Source: Solirubrobacteraceae bacterium
GTDB taxonomy: Bacteria; Actinomycetota; Thermoleophilia; Solirubrobacterales; Solirubrobacteraceae
Length of the DNA: 64,000 nt
Assembly (NCBI GenBank): GCA_031177685.1
Contig: JAPSGI010000004.1
Coordinates: 124,001 to 188,000 of the forward strand
Direction of reading: 5' to 3'
Below, piece by piece: positions 17,909-26,782 of this stretch (position 1 is the stretch's first letter; every line of letters starts with the position of its first letter). The position numbers and the translations under genes are program-made. A model generated the notes under the pieces. The model had not been told where the DNA came from. It saw nothing but the letters and a program-made list of their open reading frames with translations, and searched no databases.

Positions 17909-19291
17909 ATGTCCACTCCGTCCTCCGCCTCGTTCGATTGCATCGTCATCGGCTCCGGCCCGGGTGGGTACGTCGCCGCCATCCGCGCCGCGCAGCTCGG
18001 GATGAAGACCGCCGTCGTGGAGAAGGACGTGGTCGGCGGGCGCTGCCTGAACTACGCGTGCATCCCGGCCAAGGCGGTCCTGCGCGCCGCGGACGTTCTC
18101 ACCGAGGTCCAGGAGGCGGGCGAGTTCGGCATCGCGGTCAACGGACACGAGGTCCAGTTCCCCAAGGTCGCCGAGCATCGCAACAAGGTGATCGAGACGC
18201 TCACCGGCGGCGTCTCGGGCCTGTTCAAGAAGAACGGGATCGAATACGTCGAGGGCTTCGGCGCCCTGACCGCCGACGGGAACGTCAAGGTCGGCGACGG
18301 CGACGAGCTGGCGGCCGGGACGGTCGTGCTCGCCACCGGATCGGTGCCCCGGCCCATCCCCGGGACGCAGTTCGGCGGCCGCGTCGTGGACACCGCCGCC
18401 GCCTGGCTGCTGGACGAGCTGCCGCGCTCGATCGCCGTGGTGGGCGCCGGCGCCTCGGGCGCCGAGATCGCCTCGGCGTTCGCGCGGCTGGGCACCGAGA
18501 CGCTGCTGTTCGAGGCGCTGGACCGCGTGCTGCCGACCGAGGACGCCGACATCTCCAAGGCCGCCGCGCGCGGCCTGAAGAAGCAGGGAATGCAGATTCA
18601 CACCGGCACCCTCGTCGAAAACGTCGAGGCCGGCGAGAGCAGCGTGCGCTTCACCTACGGCGGCGAGCAGGGCGAGGCCGAGTACCTCGTGATCGCGGCG
18701 GGTCGCGGGCCCGACGTCGAGGGCCTGGGACTCGAGGTCGCCGGCATCGAGCTCGACGAGCAGGGCCTGGTCAAGGTGGACGGCGCACAGCGCACCTCGC
18801 GCGAGCGCGTCTATGCGATCGGCGACCTCGTGGCCGGCCCGGCGCTCGCACACAAGGCGTCCGACGAGGGCGTGATCGCGGTCGAGGACGCGGCTGGCCA
18901 GCCGACGCATCCGATCGTCCACGTGGACATCCCGCGCGCCACCTTCTGCATGCCGAACGTCGCGTCGTTCGGGCTGACCGAGGAGCAGGCCCGCGAGGCC
19001 GGGCACGACGTGACCGTGGGCAAGGTCCAGTACGGCGCCGTGGGCGCCGGCGCCGTGTACGGCGACCGCACCGGCGTGGTCAAGCTGGTCGGCGAGAAGC
19101 GCTACGGCGAGCTGCTGGGCGGCCACATCTGCGGCAGCAAGGCCACCGAGCTGATCCAGGAGCTGGTCAACGCGCGGTCGCTGGAGGGCGGCTATCCCGA
19201 GGTCGCCCGGATGGTCCACGGGCACCCCACGCTGTCGGAGGCCGTCATGGAGGCCGCGGCCGCGCCCGACGGCTGGCTCATCCACGGGTAG
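17909..19291 (+). CDS. lpdA: Dihydrolipoyl dehydrogenase (E3)
   Basis: 460 aa flavoprotein. FAD motif IGSGPGGYVAAI near residue 14; redox-active disulfide in GGRCLNYACIPAK (usual NxGC is NYAC); NAD-binding VVGAGASGAEIA; second FAD motif YAIGDLVAGP; and the catalytic His-Glu pair near the C-terminus (HGHPTLSE). It reoxidises dihydrolipoamide of the 2-oxoacid dehydrogenase complexes. E1 and E2 are encoded 9-13 kb downstream with matching promoter boxes. Confidence 0.94.
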   Translation: MSTPSSASFDCIVIGSGPGGYVAAIRAAQLGMKTAVVEKDVVGGRCLNYACIPAKAVLRAADVLTEVQEAGEFGIAVNGHEVQFPKVAEHRNKVIETLTGGVSGLFKKNGIEYVEGFGALTADGNVKVGDGDELAAGTVVLATGSVPRPIPGTQFGGRVVDTAAAWLLDELPRSIAVVGAGASGAEIASAFARLGTETLLFEALDRVLPTEDADISKAAARGLKKQGMQIHTGTLVENVEAGESSVRFTYGGEQGEAEYLVIAAGRGPDVEGLGLEVAGIELDEQGLVKVDGAQRTSRERVYAIGDLVAGPALAHKASDEGVIAVEDAAGQPTHPIVHVDIPRATFCMPNVASFGLTEEQAREAGHDVTVGKVQYGAVGAGAVYGDRTGVVKLVGEKRYGELLGGHICGSKATELIQELVNARSLEGGYPEVARMVHGHPTLSEAVMEAAAAPDGWLIHG

Positions 19292-19379
19292 GCGCGTCAC
19301 GAGCACGCCGCCACAGCCCGTCTTCTCCTTCGATCTCTCCTCGCCCGAGGCCTACCTGTCAGCCGAGCGCGTCGCCGAC

Positions 19380-19877
19380 GTGCTCGGCGTCGTGCCGGAG
19401 TTCGAGCCGGTGCTCGCGGCCGACTTGCCCGGCGGGGGCGACGCCTTTCGCTGCGCGCAGGAGCGCGAGATCTTCCAGGCGGACCTGGAGCGCCGCGCGG
19501 CCGCGCAGGGAGTCCAACCGCTGCGCTGGCCGGCGAGCTGGCCGGGCGACCCCGCGCCCGCGATGCTCGTCGCCACCTACGCCCGCCAGGTCGGCCGCAT
19601 CGTGGCCTTCTCGCTGGCCGCCTTCCGCCAGGCCTTCGCCGCCGGACGCGACCTCGGCGAGCCGGAGGGCGTGATCGTCGCGGCCGCGGCGTGTGAGCTT
19701 CATCCCGCCGCGGTGTTGAAGGCGATGGAGATGCGCTCCACGCGCGCAAAGCTCGACGAGGCGACGCGCGGCGCCGCGGCGGCGGGCGTCACGCGGGTTC
19801 CGGCCGTGCGCGTGGGCGGCGAGGTCTTCGAGGGACCCGACGCGCCCGAGCTGGCCGCGGGAGCGCTCGCCCGGTGA
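19380..19877 (+). CDS. DsbA-family (HCCA isomerase-like) thioredoxin-fold protein; true start probably upstream
   Basis: From GTG 19380 the product is 165 aa, but conserved sequence begins earlier in the same frame: VFSFDLSSPEAYLSAERV is encoded from about 19320 and is the typical first strand and helix of DsbA/2-hydroxychromene-2-carboxylate isomerase proteins. No ATG, GTG or TTG lies in frame between the lpdA end and 19380. The C-terminal signature VTRVPAVRVGGEVFEGPD is intact. There is no CxxC at the active site, as in the isomerase and glutathione-transferase kappa branch. Either a non-standard start codon is used (about 19296-19353) or the sequence has an error. Confidence 0.7.
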   Translation: MLGVVPEFEPVLAADLPGGGDAFRCAQEREIFQADLERRAAAQGVQPLRWPASWPGDPAPAMLVATYARQVGRIVAFSLAAFRQAFAAGRDLGEPEGVIVAAAACELHPAAVLKAMEMRSTRAKLDEATRGAAAAGVTRVPAVRVGGEVFEGPDAPELAAGALAR

Positions 19878-20128
19878 GGGCGCGACGCGCCTACGAGGTC
19901 AAGCACGTCCGCGGCGGCGTGGCCCCCGCCCTGCTCGCGGCCCCCGACCGCGTCGACCACGTCGAGATCGTGGAGATCGACTCCGGCGAGGCCGTCCTGT
20001 TCTGGGACCTCGCCCCCACCGACGCCCGCCGCGTCGTGCGCGCCATCCGCGAGGACCTCGCCAACCTGCAGGCCGACGAGTTCATCGCGGCCTGGCGCGC
20101 CGCCGACGCGGAGCTGAGCGGGCCGTAG
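19874..20128 (+). CDS. Conserved small protein of unknown function
   Basis: 84 aa; GTG 19874 overlaps the previous stop (GTGA). A mixed alpha/beta pattern ends in the helix DARRVVRAIREDLANLQADEFIAAWRAA, cut here only by description. Trp residues and the acidic VEIVEIDSG strand stand out. It does not match a family I can name. The coupling suggests it works with, or is at least co-expressed with, the DsbA-like protein. Confidence 0.62.
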   Translation: MRARRAYEVKHVRGGVAPALLAAPDRVDHVEIVEIDSGEAVLFWDLAPTDARRVVRAIREDLANLQADEFIAAWRAADAELSGP

Positions 20129-20243
20129 GGATCGGTCCGAAACATCGGCATCACGTTCCGAACCGCTCAGCCGTTACTGAATACGGAATGGGTGTGGATG
20201 TCTGACCTGGCTGTGCGGCGCGCGGATCGATTGCCGAGGCGCG

Positions 20244-23200
20244 GTGACAGCACGTAGCCCCTGCGACCGCGGACACGCCGTTCGCAACGCGACGCTGGGG
20301 CTGCTCGCGTGCACGATGGCGGCGTTCGCGCTGCCCGGAGTTGCCGCGGGTCAGAGCTCGCCGGTGATGTCGCCGATGACGCCCGGCCCCGGGCCCAGCG
20401 AGGAGGCGATCGCGTCGGAGGCTCGCGCGGAGTCGGAGCGGCGCGAGGCGCGTCGGGCGTGGCTGCGCGGGGAGACGGCGCGCGAGGCGCGCGCGAGGTC
20501 GCGACAGCGCCATCAGGGGATCGGACCGGACGCGGCTAGGTCGTTGGCGGTCGATGCCTTCGCGGGGCTGTTGAATGGCCTGGCAGGGACTGCGTCCTTG
20601 TTCGCGCAGCAGGGCCGGTTCCTCGAGTTCTTCGACGACTACACCGCGCGGGTGCGCGTCGGCGACGCAAGCCAGGTGGTCCGCAGCTGGCTCCCGTTGC
20701 GGGTGCGCGACTCGGACGGTCAGAAGCGCCCGGTGGACCTGTCGCTCCACGAGCGCGACGGCGGGTTCGAGCCACGAGTCCCGCTGGTGCCGGTCTCGCT
20801 GCCGGCGTCGCTGGACGAGCCGGTGCGGGTCGGTTCGGAGCGGATTCCCGTGTGGGTGGAGGGCACCCGCCCGGGCGCCGCCGCGCGCGACGGGGCGTTG
20901 CGGCTGTTCTACTGGGAGACGAGCCCCGACACGGACGTCGTGGTGCTTCCAACCCAGATGGGCGTCGAGGTGCTGTGGCAGATCCGCGGCCCGCAGAGCC
21001 CGGAGGAGTTTTCGCTGCGCTTCGACCTGCCGCCGGGCGCCGAGCTGGAGCGCGCGCAGAACGGCGCGATCCGGGTGGCGCGGGCGGGCGAGACGGTCGT
21101 GTCGATCCGCCCGCCGCACGTCGTGGACGCTCAGGGCGAGCAGGTGGAGGCCTTGACGGAGGTGGCGGGCGAGCGCGCCGTCTTCCGGGTGGCGCACCGC
21201 GCGGCCGACGTGGCCTATCCGCTGGCGCTGGACCCTCCGATCGAGGATCACGACGGGTGGTACTGGGGCGACCCGAGCGGGATCTGGCTCTGGGGGTTCA
21301 GCGGCCAGGGTGGACACATAGGGGGTTCCTGGGCCTGTTACTGGGGGAACCCGTGCTATTCGCCGGGCAGGTGGGGTCTCTACCTCATTGGCCAGCCCGC
21401 GTGGTACGGCGATTGGGAGACCGGCAACTACACCTACACGGTCCCGGGCGAGACCTCCTACATCAGCCGCGCCGATTTCAACTACATGGTCTTCGACTGG
21501 GCCGGGCAGTGCTGCGCGTCCATGATCAACTGGAACGGGCTGTGGGACTTCTATCGCAACACCTGGGCCGCGGTCACGATGGTCAACTACCCCTTCGCGT
21601 ATCGGTACAGCACGCTGTACGCGGGACCCGGCTCGCGCTCGGCGGCGTTCGGGTTCGCCTCGCAGGGCGCTGGCTACCGCAACTGGATCAACGCGTATGC
21701 CGGCAGCGTGCTGCTCTACCTCGATGACCAAGAGGCGCCGTCGCTGTCGGTGGCCAACGAGACTCGGTCGGGCTCTGGAACGGGCGGCTGGCACCGGGAG
21801 GGCTCGATCTCGATCACTACGACGACTCGCGATCGAGGGTTGGGGATCCGGCGGATGGGCGTGGACGGGCCCGCTTCGGTACCCAGCGAGAGCCGATATC
21901 GCACGCTGCCGTGCAGCGGCTCGTGGTCGGGTGCGATCTGCCCCGGTGATGCGGCCGACACGGTGACCATCCCCGTCAGCTCACTTCCCGAGGGCGTGAC
22001 GACTCTCACCGCGTTCGCCGAGGACGCGACGGGTAAGCGCGGAACGCGCGGGTTCCCGATGCGCGTCGACCGGGCGGCGCCGACGATCGCGTTCTCGGGT
22101 TCCCTCTACGACCACCGCGACCGGCCACTGAACGAGTCGGACACTTACGCCCTGCGGGTCCGCGCGCAGGACTCCGCCTGCTCGAGCGACGGGCAGCGCT
22201 CGGGCGTGGCGAACGTCGAGATCCAGGTGGACGCGATCACCAGGGCCAGTTATCCCCTGGCGGCGGTAGGCCGCTGCGTGCACGAGGTCGACTGGACCTA
22301 CCGGACCGCCGACTACGGCCCGGGCGAGCACGCGGTCACCGTGATCGTCACCGACCACGTCGGCCATCGGCGCGCGCGCCACCTGCGCCCGATCTACGTC
22401 GCCGCGCCCGCGGCTGACGCCGGGGAGCCGGTAGAAGGCCTCGCCGCTGCGGCGGGGATCGCCGAGGAAAACGTCGAGCAGATCCCCTCGCCAAAGCCGA
22501 ATCTGATGCCGATGTGGCGTGACACCGCGTCGCCCGGCAAGGGGTACTTCGGCTCGGGGTTCACCCAGCCGCGGGTGGCCGTCGGCGGAGGCCGGGTGTT
22601 CGTCAGCGGTCCCGGCGGCATCAAGAGCTTCGACGCCGCCGAGCCCGCGATCAGGCCGGTCGAGACGTTCACGTCTACGCCAGCGCCGGGTGGGATCGCC
22701 TACTACCGCGACCGGGTCTACGCCGTCGGCGATCACCGGATCGACGTGTACGACCCTGAAACCGGCGGCCGCCGCACAGATTTCGGCCAGGCAAGCCAGC
22801 GTTGCCAGGACGGCACGCTCGCCGCAGGTGGTGAGGCGGCCCAGGATGCGTGCGACGCTTCCGGGTTGAGCCTTAAGCGACCGCAGGGGATCGATGTCGC
22901 CTGGGGCAAGCTCTTCGTCGCCGACGAGGCGGGCGAAGCCAACGCCGACGTGGTCCGCGCGTACACCGCAGACACCGGGATCCCAATCGGACTATCGGCC
23001 AACGGCGATCCCAACCCCAGCTTCCGCGACGTCTCCACCGCGCCCGACCAGGGCCTGTTCTTCGACGGGCGCCGGGCCAGCAGCTGGCTGGCCGGGGCGA
23101 CCATCCCCTGGTTCAACAGCGGCCCGCTGCTCGACGGCTACGAGGTCGGGACGCTGCCGCCCACGAGCCCCGCCGATCTCGATTGGTGCGAGTGCTACGA

Positions 23201-24857
23201 CATCCGCGGCACCGACGCGGTCTGGGGCATGAACTGGCTGCTGGCCACGACCGGCAACGGCACCCTGATCGAGGAGTTCGGGCCGTCGGTCCGCAAGCGC
23301 ATGTGGGCGCCCAAGCAGACCAACGGCAGCGTCAGCGACATCGCCTACCACAAGCGCGAGGAGCGAATCGAGGGCACCGGGGACCTGCTCGAGTCGAGCT
23401 GGATCAACCACACCCAGGAGCTGACGTTCGTGGCCAGCGACGCCGACATCTTCGTCATGGGCAACCAGGGGGAGCACTGGCTGGAGCAGGTGCGCAACCT
23501 CGACTACGTGCAGCTACTCGTGAACGACGTCCCGCTTCCGCACTCCATCAACGGCGTGCCCTCCGATGCCCAGCACAAGTCATACCTGCCCGGCGGGACC
23601 TTGACCTTCGACACCCACCTGCTCGAAAGCAACCCCATTGATCGCGATACCGGCGAGCCCCAGCCCTACACGCTCAAGCTCGTCGCACGTTTGACCAGCG
23701 GCAAGGTGCTGAGCCTGAAGAACCCAAACCTTCGCATCGACCACACCCCTCCCAGCGGGACCGTGGCGGGAATCGCGCGCGTTGTTCGCGAATCGGTGCT
23801 GGTTACGGGTTCGCTGGAGGATGCCCACAGCGGGCCGCGCGAGTGGCGTTTCCAGATCCGCAGCGCCGGGCAGAGCGCCTGGACCGACGTACCGTCATGT
23901 CCTGGAATTCTGGCTCCCGGGCCCTATGCCTGCAACTGGAACACCCGCGATCACCCGGATGGCCGCTACGAGGTTCACTCGCGGCTTACCGACCTGACGA
24001 CGGACCAGCACGCCAACGTCGGCCCGAGCAACGTCGTGGAGACCATCATCGACAACCAGGCACCATCGCTCAGCGTGAGCGGTGGCCTATGGGACCGCTC
24101 CAACGGCAAGTCCACCTTCGAGTCGGAGCGTCCGCCGTTGCGGGTGGACGCAAGCGATCCCGCCTCCGGTGTGAGGCGCGTTGAGATCTTCATCGATGGC
24201 GTCCGCGCAGACGGCATCGAGCAGCCGTGCGAATCCGGGGGCTGCCCGATGCCGTTCTCCTACACTTTCAACCCGCAAGGCCACGGCACCGGGAGTCACA
24301 CCGTGCGAGTCGTGGCAACCGACCATGCGGGCTGGCAGTCCGAGCGGTCCTGGTCGGTGTTCGTCCGGCGCAATCCGCCTGACGCCCCCGACGAATCGGC
24401 GACGGACCCTGCCGACCAGCCGGGACCGACCTCCCCCGAGCCTGACGAACCTGCCGACAACATCCCGCCCGGCGATGGTGCGATGTACGAGGGCGGTACG
24501 TACGCGCAGCCCGAGTGCGCCGACGACGACCCGTACCTGGTGATCGACCATCTCGACTACCCCGAGCCAGCCGGATCGCTCGCCATCGCGCCACTCCAGC
24601 TCATCGGCTCGCCTACGCCCGAGGCCGCGCTCACCCGGTACCTGGCGCAGACGGCTCTGCTACCGCCGATGCCGGCGACCGCCTTCACGCGGGCAACCGT
24701 GGCGGACGCGAGTGTTCTCTTCGTGGGGCTGCTGGGTGGAGCGCCGCGGGCCTGGCTGGAGGCGGAGAAGGCGCCCGATGGGTCGTGGATCGCGAGCCAT
24801 CTCTTTGCGTGCTCGCAGTTCGTCGACTCGTACATCCCGGGGGTCCGGGATCAATGA
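20244..24857 (+). CDS. Large secreted multidomain protein (Ig-like and propeller-like segments)
   Basis: 1537 aa. Signal peptide about residues 1-36 ending in VAAG. Residues 40-330 form an N-terminal region with a coiled, Arg/Glu-rich start and beta-rich modules. Residues 335-490 are Trp/Tyr/Gly/Cys-rich (WYWGDPSGIWLWG). Ig-like segments start at about 493, 608, 1166 and 1271, each opening with a (D/N)xxAP or DHTPPS strand. Residues 760-1070 have NHL/propeller-type repeats (AVGGGRVFVSGPGG, YRDRVYAVGDHRIDVYD). A Pro/Asp linker (1375-1412) leads to a ~125-residue C-terminal domain with three cysteines. No anchor is visible. It may be a cell-surface or matrix protein; function unknown. Codon use is less GC-biased than in neighbouring housekeeping genes. 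GTG start. Confidence 0.85.
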   Translation: MTARSPCDRGHAVRNATLGLLACTMAAFALPGVAAGQSSPVMSPMTPGPGPSEEAIASEARAESERREARRAWLRGETAREARARSRQRHQGIGPDAARSLAVDAFAGLLNGLAGTASLFAQQGRFLEFFDDYTARVRVGDASQVVRSWLPLRVRDSDGQKRPVDLSLHERDGGFEPRVPLVPVSLPASLDEPVRVGSERIPVWVEGTRPGAAARDGALRLFYWETSPDTDVVVLPTQMGVEVLWQIRGPQSPEEFSLRFDLPPGAELERAQNGAIRVARAGETVVSIRPPHVVDAQGEQVEALTEVAGERAVFRVAHRAADVAYPLALDPPIEDHDGWYWGDPSGIWLWGFSGQGGHIGGSWACYWGNPCYSPGRWGLYLIGQPAWYGDWETGNYTYTVPGETSYISRADFNYMVFDWAGQCCASMINWNGLWDFYRNTWAAVTMVNYPFAYRYSTLYAGPGSRSAAFGFASQGAGYRNWINAYAGSVLLYLDDQEAPSLSVANETRSGSGTGGWHREGSISITTTTRDRGLGIRRMGVDGPASVPSESRYRTLPCSGSWSGAICPGDAADTVTIPVSSLPEGVTTLTAFAEDATGKRGTRGFPMRVDRAAPTIAFSGSLYDHRDRPLNESDTYALRVRAQDSACSSDGQRSGVANVEIQVDAITRASYPLAAVGRCVHEVDWTYRTADYGPGEHAVTVIVTDHVGHRRARHLRPIYVAAPAADAGEPVEGLAAAAGIAEENVEQIPSPKPNLMPMWRDTASPGKGYFGSGFTQPRVAVGGGRVFVSGPGGIKSFDAAEPAIRPVETFTSTPAPGGIAYYRDRVYAVGDHRIDVYDPETGGRRTDFGQASQRCQDGTLAAGGEAAQDACDASGLSLKRPQGIDVAWGKLFVADEAGEANADVVRAYTADTGIPIGLSANGDPNPSFRDVSTAPDQGLFFDGRRASSWLAGATIPWFNSGPLLDGYEVGTLPPTSPADLDWCECYDIRGTDAVWGMNWLLATTGNGTLIEEFGPSVRKRMWAPKQTNGSVSDIAYHKREERIEGTGDLLESSWINHTQELTFVASDADIFVMGNQGEHWLEQVRNLDYVQLLVNDVPLPHSINGVPSDAQHKSYLPGGTLTFDTHLLESNPIDRDTGEPQPYTLKLVARLTSGKVLSLKNPNLRIDHTPPSGTVAGIARVVRESVLVTGSLEDAHSGPREWRFQIRSAGQSAWTDVPSCPGILAPGPYACNWNTRDHPDGRYEVHSRLTDLTTDQHANVGPSNVVETIIDNQAPSLSVSGGLWDRSNGKSTFESERPPLRVDASDPASGVRRVEIFIDGVRADGIEQPCESGGCPMPFSYTFNPQGHGTGSHTVRVVATDHAGWQSERSWSVFVRRNPPDAPDESATDPADQPGPTSPEPDEPADNIPPGDGAMYEGGTYAQPECADDDPYLVIDHLDYPEPAGSLAIAPLQLIGSPTPEAALTRYLAQTALLPPMPATAFTRATVADASVLFVGLLGGAPRAWLEAEKAPDGSWIASHLFACSQFVDSYIPGVRDQ

Positions 24858-24874
24858 GGCAACGGAGGCACCAC

Positions 24875-25750
24875 ATGTCGATTCACCTTCGCCAGCGCAC
24901 GACGCTCGCGGCCTTGGCGATGCTGGCGGCGGGAGGGGTGACCCTCCTTGGGTCGCTCCTGCCGTCGCCGGCGGCCGCGCACCGTGCACGTCCCGCCTTT
25001 CCCGATGACCCGACGGCGGCCTACTCGGTCGACACCTACGAAGGCGCGAACTTGACTCCCCGCTGGTACTTCCACGACTCGATTCCCGGCGGGGCGACGA
25101 CGGACAGCAGCTACAAGCAGGCGATACTCAGAAGCGACGCGCCCTGGAATGCGCTCGCGCGCACCTTCTCGTTTCGCAACGGCGGTCTACGTGAGCTGCC
25201 GCATGACCAGCCGTACGTCGACATCGCGTACGCTACGAACACCGGCGATCCTCGCTACCGCCGCTATTGCGACACCGTCGAACACGACAACCCCGATACG
25301 CCGGGTTGGGATCCCGAGCCCGTCAGTCTCATCTACTGGACCGACATTCCGGTAGGGCGGGATGGCAGCTCGGCGCCGCTCGGCGAGGCTACGACTTGCG
25401 TGCCCTTGGAGGGCGGCCGTCCCTACAAGTTCATCATGGGCCTGAACAGCACGTACACCTGGTATCGCAAGGCAAGCCCAAACGTCCCGGCACCAGTTCA
25501 GAACGACCCGTCGTTTGCGCTCAGCAAGTTCGACCTTCAGAGCGTGGCGACGCACGAGTTCGGCCACGCAACCGGGTGGGTGCGTCACTTCAGCGGTAAG
25601 AACAAGCTGCCGACCGAGGGAGCGAAGTGCAACGCCAGGGAGAAGGGCTTTGAGACCATGTGTGCGTTCATCCCGCCTGGAACGGCAAACGCACGGACGC
25701 TGCACAAGCATGACAAGGAGACGTTCAATAACGCCTATCCGCCTCGGTAG
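24875..25750 (+). CDS. Secreted metzincin-type metalloprotease
   Basis: 291 aa. Signal peptide to about residue 36 (AAGGVTLLGSLLPSPAAA). The zinc motif HEFGHATGWVRH near residues 227-238 fits HExxHxxGxxH exactly, and ETMCAF about 25 residues later fits the Met-turn, so it belongs with matrixin-like metzincins. Two cysteine pairs may be oxidised outside the cell. ATG 24875 is supported by GGAGG six bases before it; ATG 24854, overlapping the upstream stop, is an alternative. Co-transcription with the 1537-aa protein is likely, and that protein could be a substrate or partner (inference). Confidence 0.88.
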   Translation: MSIHLRQRTTLAALAMLAAGGVTLLGSLLPSPAAAHRARPAFPDDPTAAYSVDTYEGANLTPRWYFHDSIPGGATTDSSYKQAILRSDAPWNALARTFSFRNGGLRELPHDQPYVDIAYATNTGDPRYRRYCDTVEHDNPDTPGWDPEPVSLIYWTDIPVGRDGSSAPLGEATTCVPLEGGRPYKFIMGLNSTYTWYRKASPNVPAPVQNDPSFALSKFDLQSVATHEFGHATGWVRHFSGKNKLPTEGAKCNAREKGFETMCAFIPPGTANARTLHKHDKETFNNAYPPR

Positions 25751-26249
25751 GGCGGCGCGACGAGGGGCTCCGTTCCTTGTCGCTGCTGTCGTACTAGCGG
25801 TGTCGGCGGCCGCGGCCCAAGCCAACATCGTGCTTCACAGGAGCATCCAGGGCGTCTCGATCGGGATGTCCAGCTCCTCGGTGCGGGAGCGTCTCGGCGC
25901 GCCCGATCGCACCGTGCGGCTGGCCGCTCGCGACGACAGCTATGCCCGTCGGCGCTGGACCTACGCCCGTGAACGTCTGCGGGTGGAGTTGGGCGACGTG
26001 TACGGCTATACGCAAGTGGTGGCGGTGCACACGACGAGTCCGTCCCAGCGGACGAAGCAGAGGCTGGGCGTAGGTTCGACCGAGACCGCGTTGAGGCGGG
26101 CGCTGAACGGCTTGATGTGCGTGGGTCCGGCCTTGCGACGCAACTGCGTCGTGTATCGCCCGCGCTCTCCGGACATGCGAACCCTCTTTGCGTTGGAAAG
26201 CGGGCGCGTCAAGCGAGTGCGGATCGATATCCGCCCGGCGCCGGCCTGA
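25710..26249 (+). CDS. Small exported protein with SmpA/OmlA-like repeat pattern
   Basis: 179 aa from ATG 25710, inside the last 41 bases of the protease gene. A basic n-region and the hydrophobic LVAAVVLAVSAAAAQA form a signal peptide. The mature part starts SIQGVSIGMSSSSVRERLGAPD, resembling the GMs-xx-V-xxx-LG-xP pattern of BamE/OmlA-like domains, and a second, weaker copy (LGVGSTETALRRALNG) follows. Two cysteines lie near the end. Function unknown. Confidence 0.68.
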   Translation: MTRRRSITPIRLGRAARRGAPFLVAAVVLAVSAAAAQANIVLHRSIQGVSIGMSSSSVRERLGAPDRTVRLAARDDSYARRRWTYARERLRVELGDVYGYTQVVAVHTTSPSQRTKQRLGVGSTETALRRALNGLMCVGPALRRNCVVYRPRSPDMRTLFALESGRVKRVRIDIRPAPA

Positions 26250-26256
26250 TCCGAGC

Positions 26257-26328
26257 ATGGCGAAGAGCTAGGCGGCGTTAATTGCCACGGCCGCGTCGGT
26301 TTGCGGTGGGCACGAGGAGCGGCGCGAC
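26257..26328 (+). other. Decayed lipoprotein start: signal peptide with in-frame TAG at codon 5
   Basis: From ATG 26257 the frame reads Met-Ala-Lys-Ser, a TAG stop (26269-26271), then AALIATAASVCGGHEE, which looks like a lipoprotein signal with lipobox cysteine (ASVC), and continues without interruption into the next listed CDS. One base change would restore a full lipoprotein gene. Confidence 0.6.
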
Positions 26329-26709
26329 GTGCGGCCGGTCGCCCGCACGCCGAGCCAGGCGGTGACGCTCTACAACCGGGCGATCCGGGCCGGCGACTAC
26401 CCGGCCGCGTGCCGCCTGCTCACCGCGCGCGGACGGACGAGCGCGGTTCACGACGGGCGCCAAGCAGTGGGTCCGGGGAAGCGGAAGCCGTCGACCTGTG
26501 CAGCGAGCCTGCGTTTGCTCGCTCCGCCGACCCCCGAGAACCGGAAGCTGCGCGGCGCCCGCGTCGTGCGGGTGCGGCCGGAACCCGACGGGGGGGCCGG
26601 GTTCGTGGTGACCCAGCGGTTCGCGGACGGGATCGAGCTGGACGTGATCGTGAAACGCCGCGGCCGTAACTGGCTTGTCGTCGTCAGCCCGTACACCGCG
26701 TACGCCTAA
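26329..26709 (+). CDS. Small protein, probable remainder of a lipoprotein
   Basis: 126 aa from the first usable start after the amber codon (GTG 26329). The N-terminal helix TPSQAVTLYNRAIRAGDYPAACRLLT and the later beta strands ending in GRNWLVVVSPYTAYA resemble NTF2-like lipoproteins of actinobacteria (DUF4878-type). Without the upstream signal sequence it would stay in the cytoplasm, so the gene may be a recent pseudogene or may rely on readthrough. Two cysteines remain. Confidence 0.5.
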   Translation: MRPVARTPSQAVTLYNRAIRAGDYPAACRLLTARGRTSAVHDGRQAVGPGKRKPSTCAASLRLLAPPTPENRKLRGARVVRVRPEPDGGAGFVVTQRFADGIELDVIVKRRGRNWLVVVSPYTAYA

Positions 26710-26767
26710 CCGGCCCGCGCCCCGCGGTCGTGCGCGGGCGCGCCGGGGCCGCCGCGTAGCCCTGCGC

Positions 26768-26773
26768 TAGGCT
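26768..26773 (+). promoter_or_regulatory. Putative -10 box TAGGCT for leaderless pdhA
   Basis: TAGGCT ends 9 bases before ATG 26783, with no Shine-Dalgarno sequence between them. Same hexamer and spacing as before lpdA. Confidence 0.5.
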
Positions 26774-26782
26774 CGCGCGCAC

